DNA from: Monarcha castaneiventris obscurior
Taxonomy: Eukaryota > Chordata > Aves > Passeriformes > Monarchidae
DNA: 64,000 nucleotides
Direction of reading: 5' to 3'
Assembly: GCA_026261815.1 (NCBI GenBank)
Contig: JAMPIT010000258.1
Coordinates: forward strand, 6,873,501 to 6,937,500
Position 1 is the first letter of the stretch, and each line of letters opens with the position of its first letter. This document shows positions 37,461 through 49,756 of the stretch, piece by piece. Under the pieces are notes generated by a model. The model worked only from the letters and a program-made list of their open reading frames with translations, did no database searches and was not told where the DNA came from. The translations under genes and the position numbers were made by a program.

Positions 37461-39171
37461 TCAGTGCATAATTCCTTAACCACTGCATAATTTTAATATG
37501 ATGGTTAGGAATGCGATAATTTACTCTTTTGTTCTCATTACAGCTCATCAAATTTGGGTATACAATATGCTGGGATTTGTGTGAGGGTTTAAAGAGAGAA
37601 ACAAAATTACCAAAATGCATGTTTTAATCTGAGCCTGTAACGAGTTTTGCAAATGAAGGTGAATACCTTGGATACAGCTGTGAAAAAAAGTCTGTACAGG
37701 GATTTAAAGACTGAAATGGTCAAAGCAGCTGACTTGAGAGAATAAACTTTGCAGCAGTTTCTTGAACAGCTCTGATCTGAGCAAGGACACAAACATTCAG
37801 AAATTACCTGATAAGGGATGCTGTGACATTAGAATTGTAAAATAATGGTTGAGAAGATTCAGATCTGCAAAAACCCTTTAACCTAGAAGCTGAAACACTC
37901 AGCTCAGTGATGGAAGGAAAATTTGGAGTCTGATCCCTCTTTCACTACAGGGCAGTGGCCATATCCAGTGGAGATTTTCCTGAGATTCCCCAAGTTGTAG
38001 GACCAAGTTCTAATGGATTTCAGTTAATTAGTTTCTTAAGTCTAAAGAAAACTTTGAAAACATCAGACCTGCTAACCTGATTAACCTGATAACATTTTTG
38101 TTCAGCTGCCTGGCTGGGAAATTAGTTATTTTCACATCTCTGTTGCACAAATTATGTCTTTTATTTCTCTCTTACCAGCTAAATCAGCCTTCCCCACTGC
38201 AGTTTGTTTTCCAGGAGAATGCAGTGACTACGGGGAAAGGGTTAGGGCTGGACTGTGCCTGTGTGGGGTTGGGTGTGCTTGGACACCTCAGCTGGAGCTG
38301 CTGGAGGCAATCCATTGTTGACAGGCAGAAGTGGGAGTTCATGGTGTCAAGGCTGGAGCACTGTCTCAGGTGATGCTGCTCCTCTCTCCCTGGTGAGGAA
38401 TTTAGCTCACACAGAGGCTGTTGAAGGCAAAATGGCTGAGGCAGGGCAGCATGAAATTGTTTCCCACCTATGAGGAAAACTGTCTTCTCTTCAGCTTGTT
38501 CTTTGGATGTGAACAACATTGATTACCACCTGATGCTTAATGGCTGGAATTTGCTGACTTTGAATGGTCAGCCTTCACGTGGAGGTCCTTCAACCTTCAG
38601 GGTTGAAGAGCAGAGGTTTTTTGCATTTAGTTGTAGGTGAATGTGATATGCAGATACATAAAAATATAGAGAAAACAGAGAGTGCACATTATCACTCTCC
38701 TTTAATTTCTACTTTTGTGCTACAGAGTCCAGGGAGGGTAGTGATAGCAGGGAGCAGAGGTTGAAAATATTAATAGGATCATTTAATGTTCTAAAAGAAT
38801 TCTGTTTTTCAAGGTTATTCTAATATCCTAGTCAATAGTAATATCATCACAGTGTCTTCACGTAATCAAGTTATGCTTAATAAAATATAGTGCTGAATAC
38901 TCAAAATTAAAATGAAGATGGAATAGGAGGGGAAGATTGTGATAAAGAAAGTCGTCATCATCACTTTTTCAAATAACTTCTACTGAACAATAGTGAGGCT
39001 CCACATAGGTTCAGTGGCCTTGGGCATGGAGGTCACCCAGAGATAACATCCTTCCCTGTCACTATTTCAATTGCTCAATTGTTTCCATTTTCTTACAGAG
39101 CTGGCAAGAATTTTAGAATCCATGGGATTTGCTGCTCAGAGGGACACATATTCTCTTTATTCAAAGTACAA
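37461..39171. other. No gene seen: unique sequence with a GC-rich patch
   Basis: 38170-38480 is GC-richer and preceded by an acceptor-like CTCTCTTACCAG (ending about 38178). The frames through it (up to 111 codons on the minus strand) are unrecognised. Confidence 0.55.
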
Positions 39172-39330
39172 AATCATAGAATAGCCTGTAGTTTGGAAGG
39201 GAGCTCAGTGGGAACCATTTTAGGAGCAAGGAGTTGAGATGAGATTATTTAGCACCCTGAGCCATTGTATCTCAAAAACTTCCAGTGAGAGGGACTCTAC
39301 CATGTCCCTGGGGAGGAAATGAAACATGAA
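39172..39330 (-). mobile_element. CR1 LINE 3' end fragment (minus strand)
   Basis: The plus strand begins AATCATAGAATAGCCTG, followed by TTTGGAAGGGAGCTCAGTGG and, further right, CTTCCAGTGAGAGGGACTCT and CCATGTCCCTGGGGAGG. This is the reverse complement of a CR1 3' region: the terminal ATTCTATGATT repeat, then the usual 'GGTTGGAAGGGACCT' block and the 'CACCTCCCTGGGGAGG' block. Only untranslated 3' sequence is present. The element therefore points leftward with its 3' terminus at 39172. The inner boundary near 39330 is uncertain. Confidence 0.75.
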
Positions 39331-42300
39331 GAGCTGTCCAGCTCTGAAATGTGGGTGTAAATATTCTCTCTTGGAAAAGCTGGTTGGGAGAAACTCCTCC
39401 TCCTTACTGAGTCACTTTCTACATCCAAACAAGGCAGCAATCCACAAGGAAATTTGTAAAGAGGATGATAATGAGTGGGGAAGAAGCCGAAGGCTGGAAG
39501 AACAAAGGAAATGATTATTTCTAAGGGGAAGAGAATGTGATTGCTCAGGAAATAATTACACTTGTTACTTAATAAATAGTGTTTCTTCTATTTATTATGT
39601 AGCTAGAACTTGTTTGGTGTCTGTGAGGAAATAATTGATTTGACTTTTAACACACACTTAATGAGTTATAGAATAGCTTAGAAATCTTCACACTGTGAAT
39701 GGAATTGTTTTCACAGCTGATTTGTGAAATTCATGAAGATGGGCCAGGAGTTCAAACCCAAAAGTGAACTCCTCCCACATCGAAGGTTTATTTGGATGAT
39801 TCTTCATGCTCAGCCCACTTGTAGCAATTGGATTGAACCTCTAAAATGAAATTTTTCCTTCTAAGCTTAGGGGTGTTTGAGCCCGAGGTGCTGTTGTGAG
39901 GTTCCCTTTGAAATTTTGTTTTACAAGTGGTTTCATGGTGATTGGCAATATCACATCCTATCACACAGGAGAAAATGAGGGCACTCCAACTGCAGTTTGG
40001 TTCATTACATTTATGATGGATGCACTCAAAGCCATGAATTTAAGCATCACTCTGATTTTATCTTGGTTTATTAACATGCAAAAACATATAGAGTGGTTTT
40101 ATTTTTTTTCCAATTGCTTGGAAACTACAACATGCACTGAGTACTTTTGCTGTGTTTCTACTCCACTTTCAGCCCTTCCACATTAAAAAGAAGGGGTAGA
40201 AAAAGTGTCTTTTGCAGTCTCAAGGGCTTAAAACTAACTGGAGAGAAATGTGACTGTGGTCAGTTACCGGATTGTGAGTAAATGCTGATTCATTTAAAAG
40301 TAAAAGGAAATAATCTTTTCTCCTTAACTTCAAATGTAAGGGAAAAACTGGATATGGAGACTTTAAAGTAAAGGGTGCTTTTTTTATTCTCCCCCCACTC
40401 CCTAGCTGATCAAGGCTGATTTGTAACTGATAGTCTGTAAATTTTGGGGAATATCTATAAAGACTGAGGTTGCTTTTGCAGCTTTTGATAAGAGCCTCTG
40501 TGGCAAGCAGATAAATGAGAAAATTATTTTTTCTATCTTGATGGAGTATTAATATGTTGCACGACTTCATAGACATAACACATCTCTATAAGTAAATACT
40601 TTTAGCCATGAGACCAGATTGTGCCAATAAAAGGAAACCACTTTTTAATGGAGCTAATAGATTGAAATGTTGGGGCTTTTGTTCCCTTCATTTTAAATGA
40701 AGCCAGCCATATTCCAAGTGGTATACAGAGAGCTGAAGAGACTGACTGAAGGAACCAGTGTTTTCAGCGTATGTCTACTATAAATACCATAAATGCCATT
40801 GTTGCCTGATTCCCGTGATTTACTTTTATTGTTGTTGCACTTGAGGACCTGCAGACCACTGCCCCAACACTGCTCAGATATAGGGTAGGGACAGCTCACC
40901 TTTCCTGTCTCCAAAGGTGTGGGGGTATCCAGTCAGGGGGAATAAATCCAGGCCATAGAAAGGCACCACACAGTTGCAGCAGTGGAGGACATCCAACATT
41001 TGCAACCAGCTAAGGATATAATGAACTTGTCCATCATTTGAAATCTTTAATCAGCCTGATATCTTTTGTAAAAATACATTCTTCCATCAAAAATTTTGGG
41101 TTTGATCAGAGTTATGGGGTGGTGATATATGCACTCTGGAGGCTAGGCAATAATTTAAAATGCAAAAGCAAAGCAACTACTCATGTTCACAATCTCAATA
41201 TATCACCCTTCTGTAACTGTTTTTTTCTTCAGAACAACCAAAATATTCTTTTGGGTAGGATGAGGGCCAGAAAGGAATGCAGTAGTCCAGCTGGTGGGTA
41301 ACTGATAACAAGATCATAAAAATTAAAGTTATACTGCAGGTAATTAGGAAGTTTGCTTATTCTATCATTAATTGTGCAGCTGTTTAATTTAAATATAATC
41401 TGATTCAAAGTGTTAAAGTTTACTCGAAGCTGAATGTTACTGTTTTCCCTGCAGTCTGCAGCATTTTGCCAGGGAAATATAAAATCTGGAAATAAAAGGA
41501 AAACAGTGTTTTTTGTTTGCAAAATTACATGTTATGCCTATCTATAATTTTTTTTTTTAATAAAAGGAACTTGAAGTAATGCAATTATTTCTACTGGGAA
41601 AACCTCTCAGGAGCAAGTTGTACACAGTAATTATGATTTTAGACTGAGCTGACATCTTTACTAAGTTCTGTGTTATCTTACCCTATATTAAGTATGTTCG
41701 GTTTTTGAAGTGGGTGTTTCAAATGTCTTCTCTTAATTATCACTGTGTAACCGAAGAGAAGTACAAACTCACAGCCCCATAAATGTGAAAACTGTTCTGA
41801 TTTGGTTTGTTTTGATATTGTTTTTCACATATAAATCATATGGGCACATCTGCAACTGAAATGGAGATAAGCATCCTGGTGTTATCTTATTTCTTAATTG
41901 TAGGTTCTCGTTTTCCGGGGAGACTGTTGACTTGGTCCTTCCCTTATCATGCCCTCCTCTGCTGTTTACTTGCTTATTTACTGGCAAAGCTGCTTTTATT
42001 TTAAACCTATCTAGGCAGAGCAAGCTTTAAAAATGCATGTCAGATTCCTTTTAAATCAGAAACCATTTTCTTTAGCAGCACATGTAGGCTTGCTCCAATT
42101 TTTTATTTCCTTTTTTTCCTATTTCACACCAGAGTCATAGAAATGCCTCCTCCAGATAACAGAAGGAGGCAGGTGTTATTGAGAATAGATTTTTGTGAAA
42201 AAGTGGAACCATTATTAAAAATACTTTCAGATAAATGTCAGTCTTTATACTTCCTGATATTTAACACACATTTCAACTTTTTCTACTTGCCTATCTCTGG

Positions 42301-42798
42301 TGTGAGGGGCTCTTTGAAAGGAGGCAGTGGGGTACAAACCAGAGCTGCTTCTGCTGTGATGCTGCTAGTCCTGAAGTCCCAGGCTGAGAGAGCCTTGCAG
42401 AATTTTGGATCCAAACTGCCTGTTTTTCACCTGGCAGCAATATTATTAAGGATAAAATCCTGTTGCATGGCCTGTGGTTGGGTGCTCTTTCACCTTGGCA
42501 CTTGGCAGTCGTTTGGAGCTTCCCACTTGATCATTGCACAGCAGCCTGTGCCACTTCATTTGCAAATGTACTCCCGACCTTATGAAATAGATACAGTTTA
42601 TTCCACTGGTGGAAAAGCTGAAAATCGGAGTGTTTGAAGCAGGAAGAACTGATGAGATGGGATAGCAATAGGAGAAAGCTGATCGTTGGCAATCAAGGTT
42701 CTCTTTCCTCTCTTTTTCTTTCTTGTCCATTATCAGGGCTATGCAGGTAACTGTCTTTATAAATAGTGCTTCATTTGATATTTGCAGCTTTCAGATAT

Positions 42799-42818
42799 TA
42801 ATTAGTTTAGACTAATTA
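42799..42818. promoter_or_regulatory. Inverted TAATTAGT/ACTAATTA hairpin (homeodomain-type sites)
   Basis: TAATTAGT (42799-42806) and ACTAATTA (42811-42818) are exact inverted copies separated by TTAG. A further GCTAATGG follows at once. TAATTA is the core bound by many homeodomain proteins, so three such cores in under 30 bases is a plausible binding cluster. The inverted repeat is directly visible; the regulatory role is inference. Confidence 0.35.
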
Positions 42819-45151
42819 GCTAATGGGAAAGCAGGTTAGTGCTGCCATTTTAGTTCTGCAGATGGAAAAGAGCGGTCCACAGGGGTCTCATGATTTACCT
42901 CAAGGTTACAAAACGTGTCAGTGTCAGACTCAGGGCTGCGAGACGGGATGGAGCAGCTCTCCTGTGGAAGTGCCCAGTGCCCAACCAGCCCCAGCTCTGT
43001 GTCTCAGGTTTGAGAAAACATTTTCCTTGCCACAGTATCCTGGTTAATCAACTCCTGCTTGGCATTACATGAGGGAGAAGTGTCCCAGAGTCCTGGCATC
43101 CTGTTTTGTGAGCCTTTTGAAGGTCGTCTTCTCCATTTTCCACAGCTGTTATACCCAGTCACAGTTATTTTGTGAGTAAGTAGAAAGTGTATTTTGCATC
43201 TCGTTTAAATGTGCCAGATAAAATGGGGAAATGAGAAATACAGGTGGATTAAAAAGTAAAGGTTTAACCTTGCAGACAGTACTGAAAAGAATCTTCCAGA
43301 TGTGATAAATCCATGTCTTTAGATGATTTATGTTGCAGTTAGCTGTGCATCCAGGCAGAGAAAAATTAATAGAACAGAACCTGAAAGTTTTGGAAAACAA
43401 ACAGGAGATAAAAGTATTTGGAAACATAGAAACTGTTCTTTTCCACAACAGTAATTTTAAACAATTCCGTCCTGGTAATCAAAAGTGTTCTGAGAAGAAA
43501 AAGCAAATTCAGAAGACTCCAGACCAACAAAAGCAGCAAGAATTTTCAGAGGTTTAAGAGGACTGCTTTCCTCAAATATTGCTGAATACGTTTCTAGATA
43601 AATTTATAGTAAATGATGCATTTCACTGAAATTTCTCTCAACTTATATATAGGACAAGTGGAAGAGTCAAATAAGAATAATTTCATCTGTGAGTTTCTGA
43701 ATAACCTAAAAATATGCTCTCAGAGGATAAATAGAAATTTCAGAAATAGAAGTCAGAGTACAGTGCTTTCCATTTTAAGGCAGATGTCTGTGACACAGAC
43801 ACTAAATTCAGAGATCCATTCTGCCTGAATTCAGAAACACTCAGGAACATCCTGTTGCTGTGTATCTGCTAGACCAACTGCAGCAAATAAGTAACAAAGA
43901 ATTCTAGTAATTTGAATAATGTGAATTTTTCCCATTTCTCCTTGCAAATGCTGTTATTTAGTATTTACTTTTCTGTTGTTTTCTGTTACATTTTGAAACC
44001 TCAAATTATTTAGATTTATTCCTGTCTGATTCTTTGCAAGTTTTGATTAGTCAAATGTTTAGGGAATTAAAAACAGTACTGGACAATGTGCAAAGAATTT
44101 TCTAGTTTACTGAGGGGTTTTTTTTCCCCTAGTAACATCCTCTTCTGTAATTAATTTATATTTTAATATTTGTCTTTCTAATTAATGTAGATAAAAAGTA
44201 AAAACTATCATTTCCCTAATAGATAGAAATAATAGACTGGCATAAGAAATTTTATGCATTTAGAGATATTCCTTGCATGCAGCCTTGTCTGTGAGTAGCT
44301 GTGGTCACTCCATATGGTTTGCGTTGTGAAGACCACAGTTTAAAATCATTCTAATAAAACCCCATTTCAATTGCAAGTTATTGTCATTATGGGATATTTT
44401 TAATGTGCTCTCCAGTAGGCCAGTTTTCCTGAAATTTTAGTCCTATTTTAGAGTTTGTGTGAAAAAAAGAGACACTGTGCCAGGGGTAACAGGATGGCTA
44501 AAGTAGGAATTAATAAGAATTAACAAAGAATTACCAGTCAGGGCACCAAAAGCTTTCCTGTGCCAGGAAGAATCCTGCAGGCAGAAAACTCCATACACAG
44601 CTGGGTTACTCTTCCCCTCCTCTTGAACCCCAAAACTCTGTGGCCCAAACTGCCTCACTTCTCTTGTCTAGACAAAGTTTTCCCTGGGTTTATTCAAGGA
44701 ACTTTTCCTCAAGCCTCCTGGTACTTATAGCAATGATACCCTGGAGCCTGCAGCCATGCAGAATCTGTAATAAAAAGAATGAGACAGTAGGTATGGCCTT
44801 GGGAATTTCCCACACTCTAAAGCACACAGGCGGGTAGGTGTAAACCCTGGAGAAAACACTTGTGGAGGCTTCTGCAAATGAATCCTACAGGCTTTGTGCC
44901 ACTGCACTTAAAACGCCTTTCCAGCGGGAATAACATTGGAACTGGTATTTTCACCCAGACTGGAAGCCACTGTTTAAAGTGTTATTGTGCATCCTTTTTC
45001 TTAGTAGCACCTCGAGCTATTTATATTTCATTGAATTTAATAATTTGTTCATGCTGCGGCAGATTTGCCAAATACTTAATTAAAAAAATATTAAAAAAAA
45101 GTTGCTGGTGTTGAAGAAGCATTGTGGAAGTTGGATTCTTCATGGCTTGAA

Positions 45152-45191
45152 AAAATGTAATGTTGTTTTTTAAAATGTAATGTTGTTTTTT
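45152..45191 (+). repeat. Perfect tandem 20-mer, two copies
   Basis: AAAATGTAATGTTGTTTTTT occurs twice head to tail (45152-45171 and 45172-45191) with no mismatch. Perfect identity suggests a recent slippage duplication, possibly polymorphic in copy number. Confidence 0.9.
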
Positions 45192-45743
45192 ATGACTGTA
45201 AGGTAAAATTGCTGTAAGCTTGTGCTAAAATTATCCACAGTGAAACAGTTAATAATAGTAACATCAGAGAGATAAAGAGTGCAGTTCACATGGTTTAGAG
45301 TTATCACCCCTACCTCTTTGTAGGAGGATATAACACTGTGTTGGATTATATTCTCTTCTTTTTAAGTTGATAAAAGTCAAAAAGGAGGTATATTTCCACG
45401 TGATCATTCTGATTTTTTAGTAAAGTGAAAGAATCACAAAGTGCAAACACCAAGATTAGGGAAAAAAAACAACAGACTGAGTTAACTGGAGTAAACTCCA
45501 GACTACAGCACAGAGACAGCTTTAATTGCAACCTCTTCCTTTCACATTTCCCTTCTCCCTACTTCTGGATGGCTTTAGGAGAGTAATTTTAAGGTAACTT
45601 GGAAATGTGCCCAAGTCCTGCCTTTTTGGACTGAAAGTTTTGCAGCACCTCATGCAGTACTGGACCACCCACCACGGGGCTCCTATTTACATCTTTGCAT
45701 TGTTTTACAGATAGAACTAAACCTGTTTTTTTCATTAATTAGC

Positions 45744-45828
45744 TTGTAAGCTTTTGTGGCAGGGACCAACTCATTGTTATGTCTCTGTGCAATGCTGAGT
45801 CCAATGGGATCATTGCTTATTATTCATA
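45744..45828 (+). repeat. Ancient amniote LINE/SINE-type tail fragment
   Basis: The sequence TTGTAAGCTTTTGTGGCAGG, then GACCAACTCATTGTTATGTC, then a run around CAATGCTGAGTCCAATGGGA matches the shape of an old interspersed repeat shared across reptiles and birds. Intact relatives read roughly as TTGTAAGCTCTTTGGGGCAG, GGACCGTCT, and CTAGCACAATGGGG, then end in ATAATAA-type sequence. A similar arrangement occurs in L2-type 3' tails in mammals. The copy is strongly diverged, in line with an insertion that predates birds. Whether it belongs to an L2/CR1-clade LINE or a derived SINE cannot be settled by eye. Confidence 0.55.
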
Positions 45829-47599
45829 TCAGAGGCAGCTTAAGGCTTGTCAGCAGCATAGGCAAAATTGAATTTTGCTGCCCCTGGGAGGGCTGGCGTG
45901 GTCGGTAAGGTTTTTCCAGGGGATGTGGCAGAGGGGGCATGGAGGGCTTTCAGTGTTGGGAGTGTCAATATGTCTGAAATGACTGTGAGATGTTTGAGGA
46001 TGCTGCAGAATAAACTATGCCAACTCCTTCCTCCAGCCGGGGAAAAAATAATTAAAAGCTTGGTTGAAAAGGTAGATCGTTCTCCATGGCTCCTGAGATT
46101 TCAAAACTACAATATCAAATTTTTTTAATACCTTTTCTGCCCTATATATCTATTTGATTACTTTGAAGAAGGAAGTGAAAGTGTCTCAGAAATATCAGGT
46201 AATATAAAAGGTGGAGTGTGACCAAATATTTTGAACCTTGAGAGTGTGTTATCCTTTGCAGCTGATAATGCTACTGTTCACTTACAGAGGCACCAGACTG
46301 GCTGCAGACCTACAGAAAATATGAATAAATATTTTATTTTAGTTATTCCCCCATCATACATAATAAAGCAATATGATTATTACTTGTAGGCATATAACAG
46401 CAATCCTGATAATTTTTTCTTGAAATATTACTGATACCTCAGTTGTCAGCCTTTAAAACATGGAAAGGGTGAGGCATGGACATGAGATAAATATCTTTAT
46501 ATCCTGTAGAAGTAAGGGTCTTAAAAATTTTCTATCTACAAAACTTTTTAGTTGAATGTCAAGTGAAGATTGGTCAATTTTAATCTTATAATTCTGTGAG
46601 AATAAAAAAGATGGGCATGACTCGGTTGAATGTTAGGTTTCTGTCAGAGTGCTTCAAAACTTTTTCTGTTTCTCATGCTGTCTAAAATCTGATCATTCCT
46701 CAGCTTTGAAATAATTCCTTAATTAATGGATAGGTTACAATATTATATTTTCAACAAGTTCTGTCAAAAATGCAACTCACCTGAAAACAAATCATGACAG
46801 AACTGAAAGGAAGAAAAAGGTTTTCTTCAGTAAGATGTATTTAATTTCTGAAAACTACCATGACCTACAGATTTCCATGCATCCTTCTAGAGTCTCTAGC
46901 TAGGAATTTTTCAATGTTGAAATATATTTCTTCTCCATTACTTAAATTTTGCAGAATTTTTATCTCTTTTCATTTTCAAATACATCAAGAGAAAAGACAG
47001 TTCATTCATCAATGTGAAAAAGGGTTTTGTGTGTTTATTAAAGAAAAGATGTGTTTGAGAGTTTTAAAAATTCTCATAAATCTGATCTAAGTAACATATT
47101 GAAGCTTCGAGTAACTAAATTTGATACTTGATAACAGCAGAATTGTGCATCTTAGAGAAAAACATGATGTGCCAAGTAAAATGCTGTTTACCTGAATTAT
47201 ATATTATAAGGTTTTCTTCTTGAGTCTGCCCCGAGGTGCCTCCCAACAGGGTGAGGTCTCTCTTCTCCTTGCATAGAAACCTGACCAGTTCTGTGTAGCC
47301 CAAACTGTGACCTGCCTTTGGGTGTTGCTCTCCACAAACTGCTGTTCCAGCTGTCCTCATTATTTGAGTTGTCAGCCCTTGTATGATTTTATGAACATGA
47401 GTCAACACATCCCCAGCCATGAACTTGTGCAAAATAGTTCCAGAGAACCCCTGGTGGAGTGGTGTAGGAGAATAACTCAGCTTCCAAGGTGCTATAATTT
47501 ATTTTGGCATGCCAAGAGTTATTTAACATAGGAAGTGTTCTCTTTCTGGTATAAAAAAGAATTTGGAGAGGGGTGGAGAATGACAGAGAAGAGTTGACC
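45829..47599. other. No gene seen: unique sequence
   Basis: Short frames only. 47215-47390 is GC-richer and contains GAGGTCTCTCTTCTCCTTGC, which is faintly CR1-like, but the flanks do not continue the match. Confidence 0.55.
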
Positions 47600-47870
47600 T
47601 TTTCCAAAGGCACCCACTCTCATCTTGCAAATTTGAGAATACAGTAAGTGTTAAATGACTTCTGCTTCATAAACTTGTGAGGGAGAAGCATTTTAATTTC
47701 CACTTAATACACGGGGTGTGTATGTTACACAGAATATAATAAAAAAAAAATGGTAAATGTGAGCCTTTTGCCTGGCTGGAGCATATTAATGGGTTAGAGG
47801 GAAAATTTTGTACTTGAAATTTTGGGGAAATGGAAATTAATTTGGCTTTGAGTTTCATATGGTTTCCTTG
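47600..47870 (+). repeat. Diverged direct repeat, copy A
   Basis: Left member of a pair of similar segments about 2.15 kb apart. Aligned blocks shared with copy B are GCACCCACTCTCAT (47610), CTTGTGAGGGAGAAGC (47673), TTTTGCCTGGCTGGAGCATA (about 47766), GGGTTAGAGGGAAAAT (about 47791) and GGTTTCCTTG (47861). The blocks occur in the same order and at nearly constant offset (2135-2167 bases), with small indels between them. It carries an A-run at about 47741-47750 that copy B lacks. No reading frame is shared. It may be an old local duplication, two insertions of one unrecognised repeat family, or a pair of LTRs. Confidence 0.7.
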
Positions 47871-49756
47871 AAAGACTGTTCATACAGTATTTTGTGCATA
47901 AATGTCTCATGGAGTGGTAAGGGGTTTGCTTTCCTTTTTGGAAGTTCCTTTTAAACTCATTCTTGCTGCAGATATTAATTATCGATATTTAATAGATTCC
48001 ATGCATGAAGAAGAATGTGCTGCTTCTTTTACTCTCTCTTCCCTCTAAGTTTTTTATGTAATATGGGCAGATATCCATATATAAGGCATTTTTTTCACAC
48101 AGCTACCAATAAAAGTTCTGCATTCTTACAAGCTGGAAGATAACAATATTAGAATCATGTCATAAAATGATAAAAAATAGTTCACGCCACATTTATTTAT
48201 ACACATACCTGGATACTCTTGGTACAAGAAAAATAAACAAATATATTGGGAGTAAAGTAATTAATTTAATATGGTTCCAACTTTTCTGTTGAGAAGGTGA
48301 TTCTCTTGATAGTGAGATTTAAACTCTTATCTCTGCTCTATGGCTTTGGACATTGCCTTCTATTTGGCAGCAAATGAGAAATTTCAGAGTAAACAGCTAT
48401 AAGCAAGCAAATATTATAGACAAACCCAGTTGATACTGCAGTTCTTCTGTGTAAAAGCTTCTGAGATATGATTAAAGTTGAAACCTAAATGGAGATAAAA
48501 CAAATAGGCCTAAGCTAAGTCCAAAAGGTAAAGCAGAAGAGGTTTATTTATTTTTAGGTAATGAGATTACAGTTTAAATTGCATTTCATCTCATTAAGGG
48601 ACTGTTAACGTCTGTTACCTCTTTTTCTGACATTAAGTTACCATATACCACAGATTCCAGATAATGACTTTTTGAGGGAGACATTTAGGACATTTCCTAG
48701 GAGAGGTTACATTCATTTTTCTACTCCAGGAAAAGATTGAAAATTTTTTTCAACATACCAGTGAGTTAATTTATCTGATTAAGGATTAATTATGATAATA
48801 CAGTCCCAGTGATTAGGCACCTTCAATGTAAAATTTGACTTCATATATTACAGATTTCTAGATTAAAGAACCTGATAGTCTTTGACCTGGTAGTGACCTG
48901 ATGTTCTGAAAGTAATTTTTTCAAGTAAGGTGGGGACAATTGTATTTATGGCCAAGTTCTGAAACCTCAATTTGGGCTGATTTGCTTTTTGTTTCAGTCA
49001 TTTTTTTTTTCTGTAAAGTGAATATGACTTCTGGTTCACCATAGAAGTGGTTAAATCTCTGTATGCAAGTGTTGTGCTAAAAAACATGTTTTGCTCACAG
49101 GTGAAAGCTGCTTGGTTTTCTGAAGCCTAGGAGAAGGAAACTTTTATATATGGAAGTTCAGAAAAATTAAACTGACCTGATATTTTTTGTGTGGGAGTGA
49201 ACCATGCAGTTTAAACACTTATTAACTGCTTTGCAGGTGCTGTGACAGAATTCTGTCACAACAGGCTGGAGCATGAACATAAATTGGTTAATACCAACTG
49301 AAACCAGTCCTGGTTTCCTGGTGAGCATTTCAGTGCAGTGAACATAGAAGTAAAAATATATTACAAATGATAGGAACTTTAAAATATTCTGATGAATCCA
49401 GTAGTTGTAGCAGGATGTCATTCAAGGCACTGAGATGAATTTTGCCATTATTGCTCAGATTTTGTTTTTCTAGATAGCAGAATTCCTATTTTTCTGTAGT
49501 CTATATCTTTTTGTTTGGATTTACTTATTGATAATTATCCCATAACAAAAGGGTTATCCATTAGTGAAGCTGAGGGAAATGGGAGAATACTGAGACAATA
49601 GCAAATTGGTTAATAACTGCAGAAAAATCTGTATTAAATGTCTGTGAGGGACACATTTGCTATTTAAAAGAAACAAAACATAACTACTTGACGTAAGAAC
49701 TGAATTTAAAGGAAAAAAAAAGATCAAGGAGGAAATTTCTATGTGGCTATTACCCC
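47871..49756. other. No gene seen: spacer between the direct-repeat copies
   Basis: AT-rich, with no frame recognised as coding. It contains the 20-bp palindrome at 49241. No gag- or pol-like sequence is seen, which argues against the pair being LTRs of a retained provirus. Confidence 0.55.
49241..49260. promoter_or_regulatory. Perfect 20-bp palindrome containing inverted TGACAG cores
   Basis: TGTGACAGAATTCTGTCACA equals its own reverse complement over all 20 bases. Each arm holds TGACAG, the core recognised by TALE homeodomain proteins of the MEIS/PREP/TGIF type. It lies between the two direct-repeat copies at 47.6 and 49.8 kb. The palindrome is certain; the binding-site reading is inference. 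Confidence 0.4.

Larger units (their letters stand above)
39331..45743. other. No gene seen: AT-rich unique sequence
   Basis: Contains one frame of 164 codons at 42143-42637 (plus strand), beginning MPPPDNRRRQ, with no recognised domain. It also holds the inverted homeodomain-type hairpin at 42799 and the tandem 20-mer at 45152. A second frame at 43330-43557 is rich in K, E and Q, probably because the DNA is A-rich. Confidence 0.55.

Noticed and set aside
42070..42100. U6 snRNA-like start (AGCAGCACATGTAG)
   Set aside because: Similarity ends after about 12 bases and the rest of U6 is absent.
43330..43557. K/E/Q-rich 75-codon frame that looks protein-like
   Set aside because: The composition follows from A-rich DNA; no domain, splice structure or homolog is recognised.
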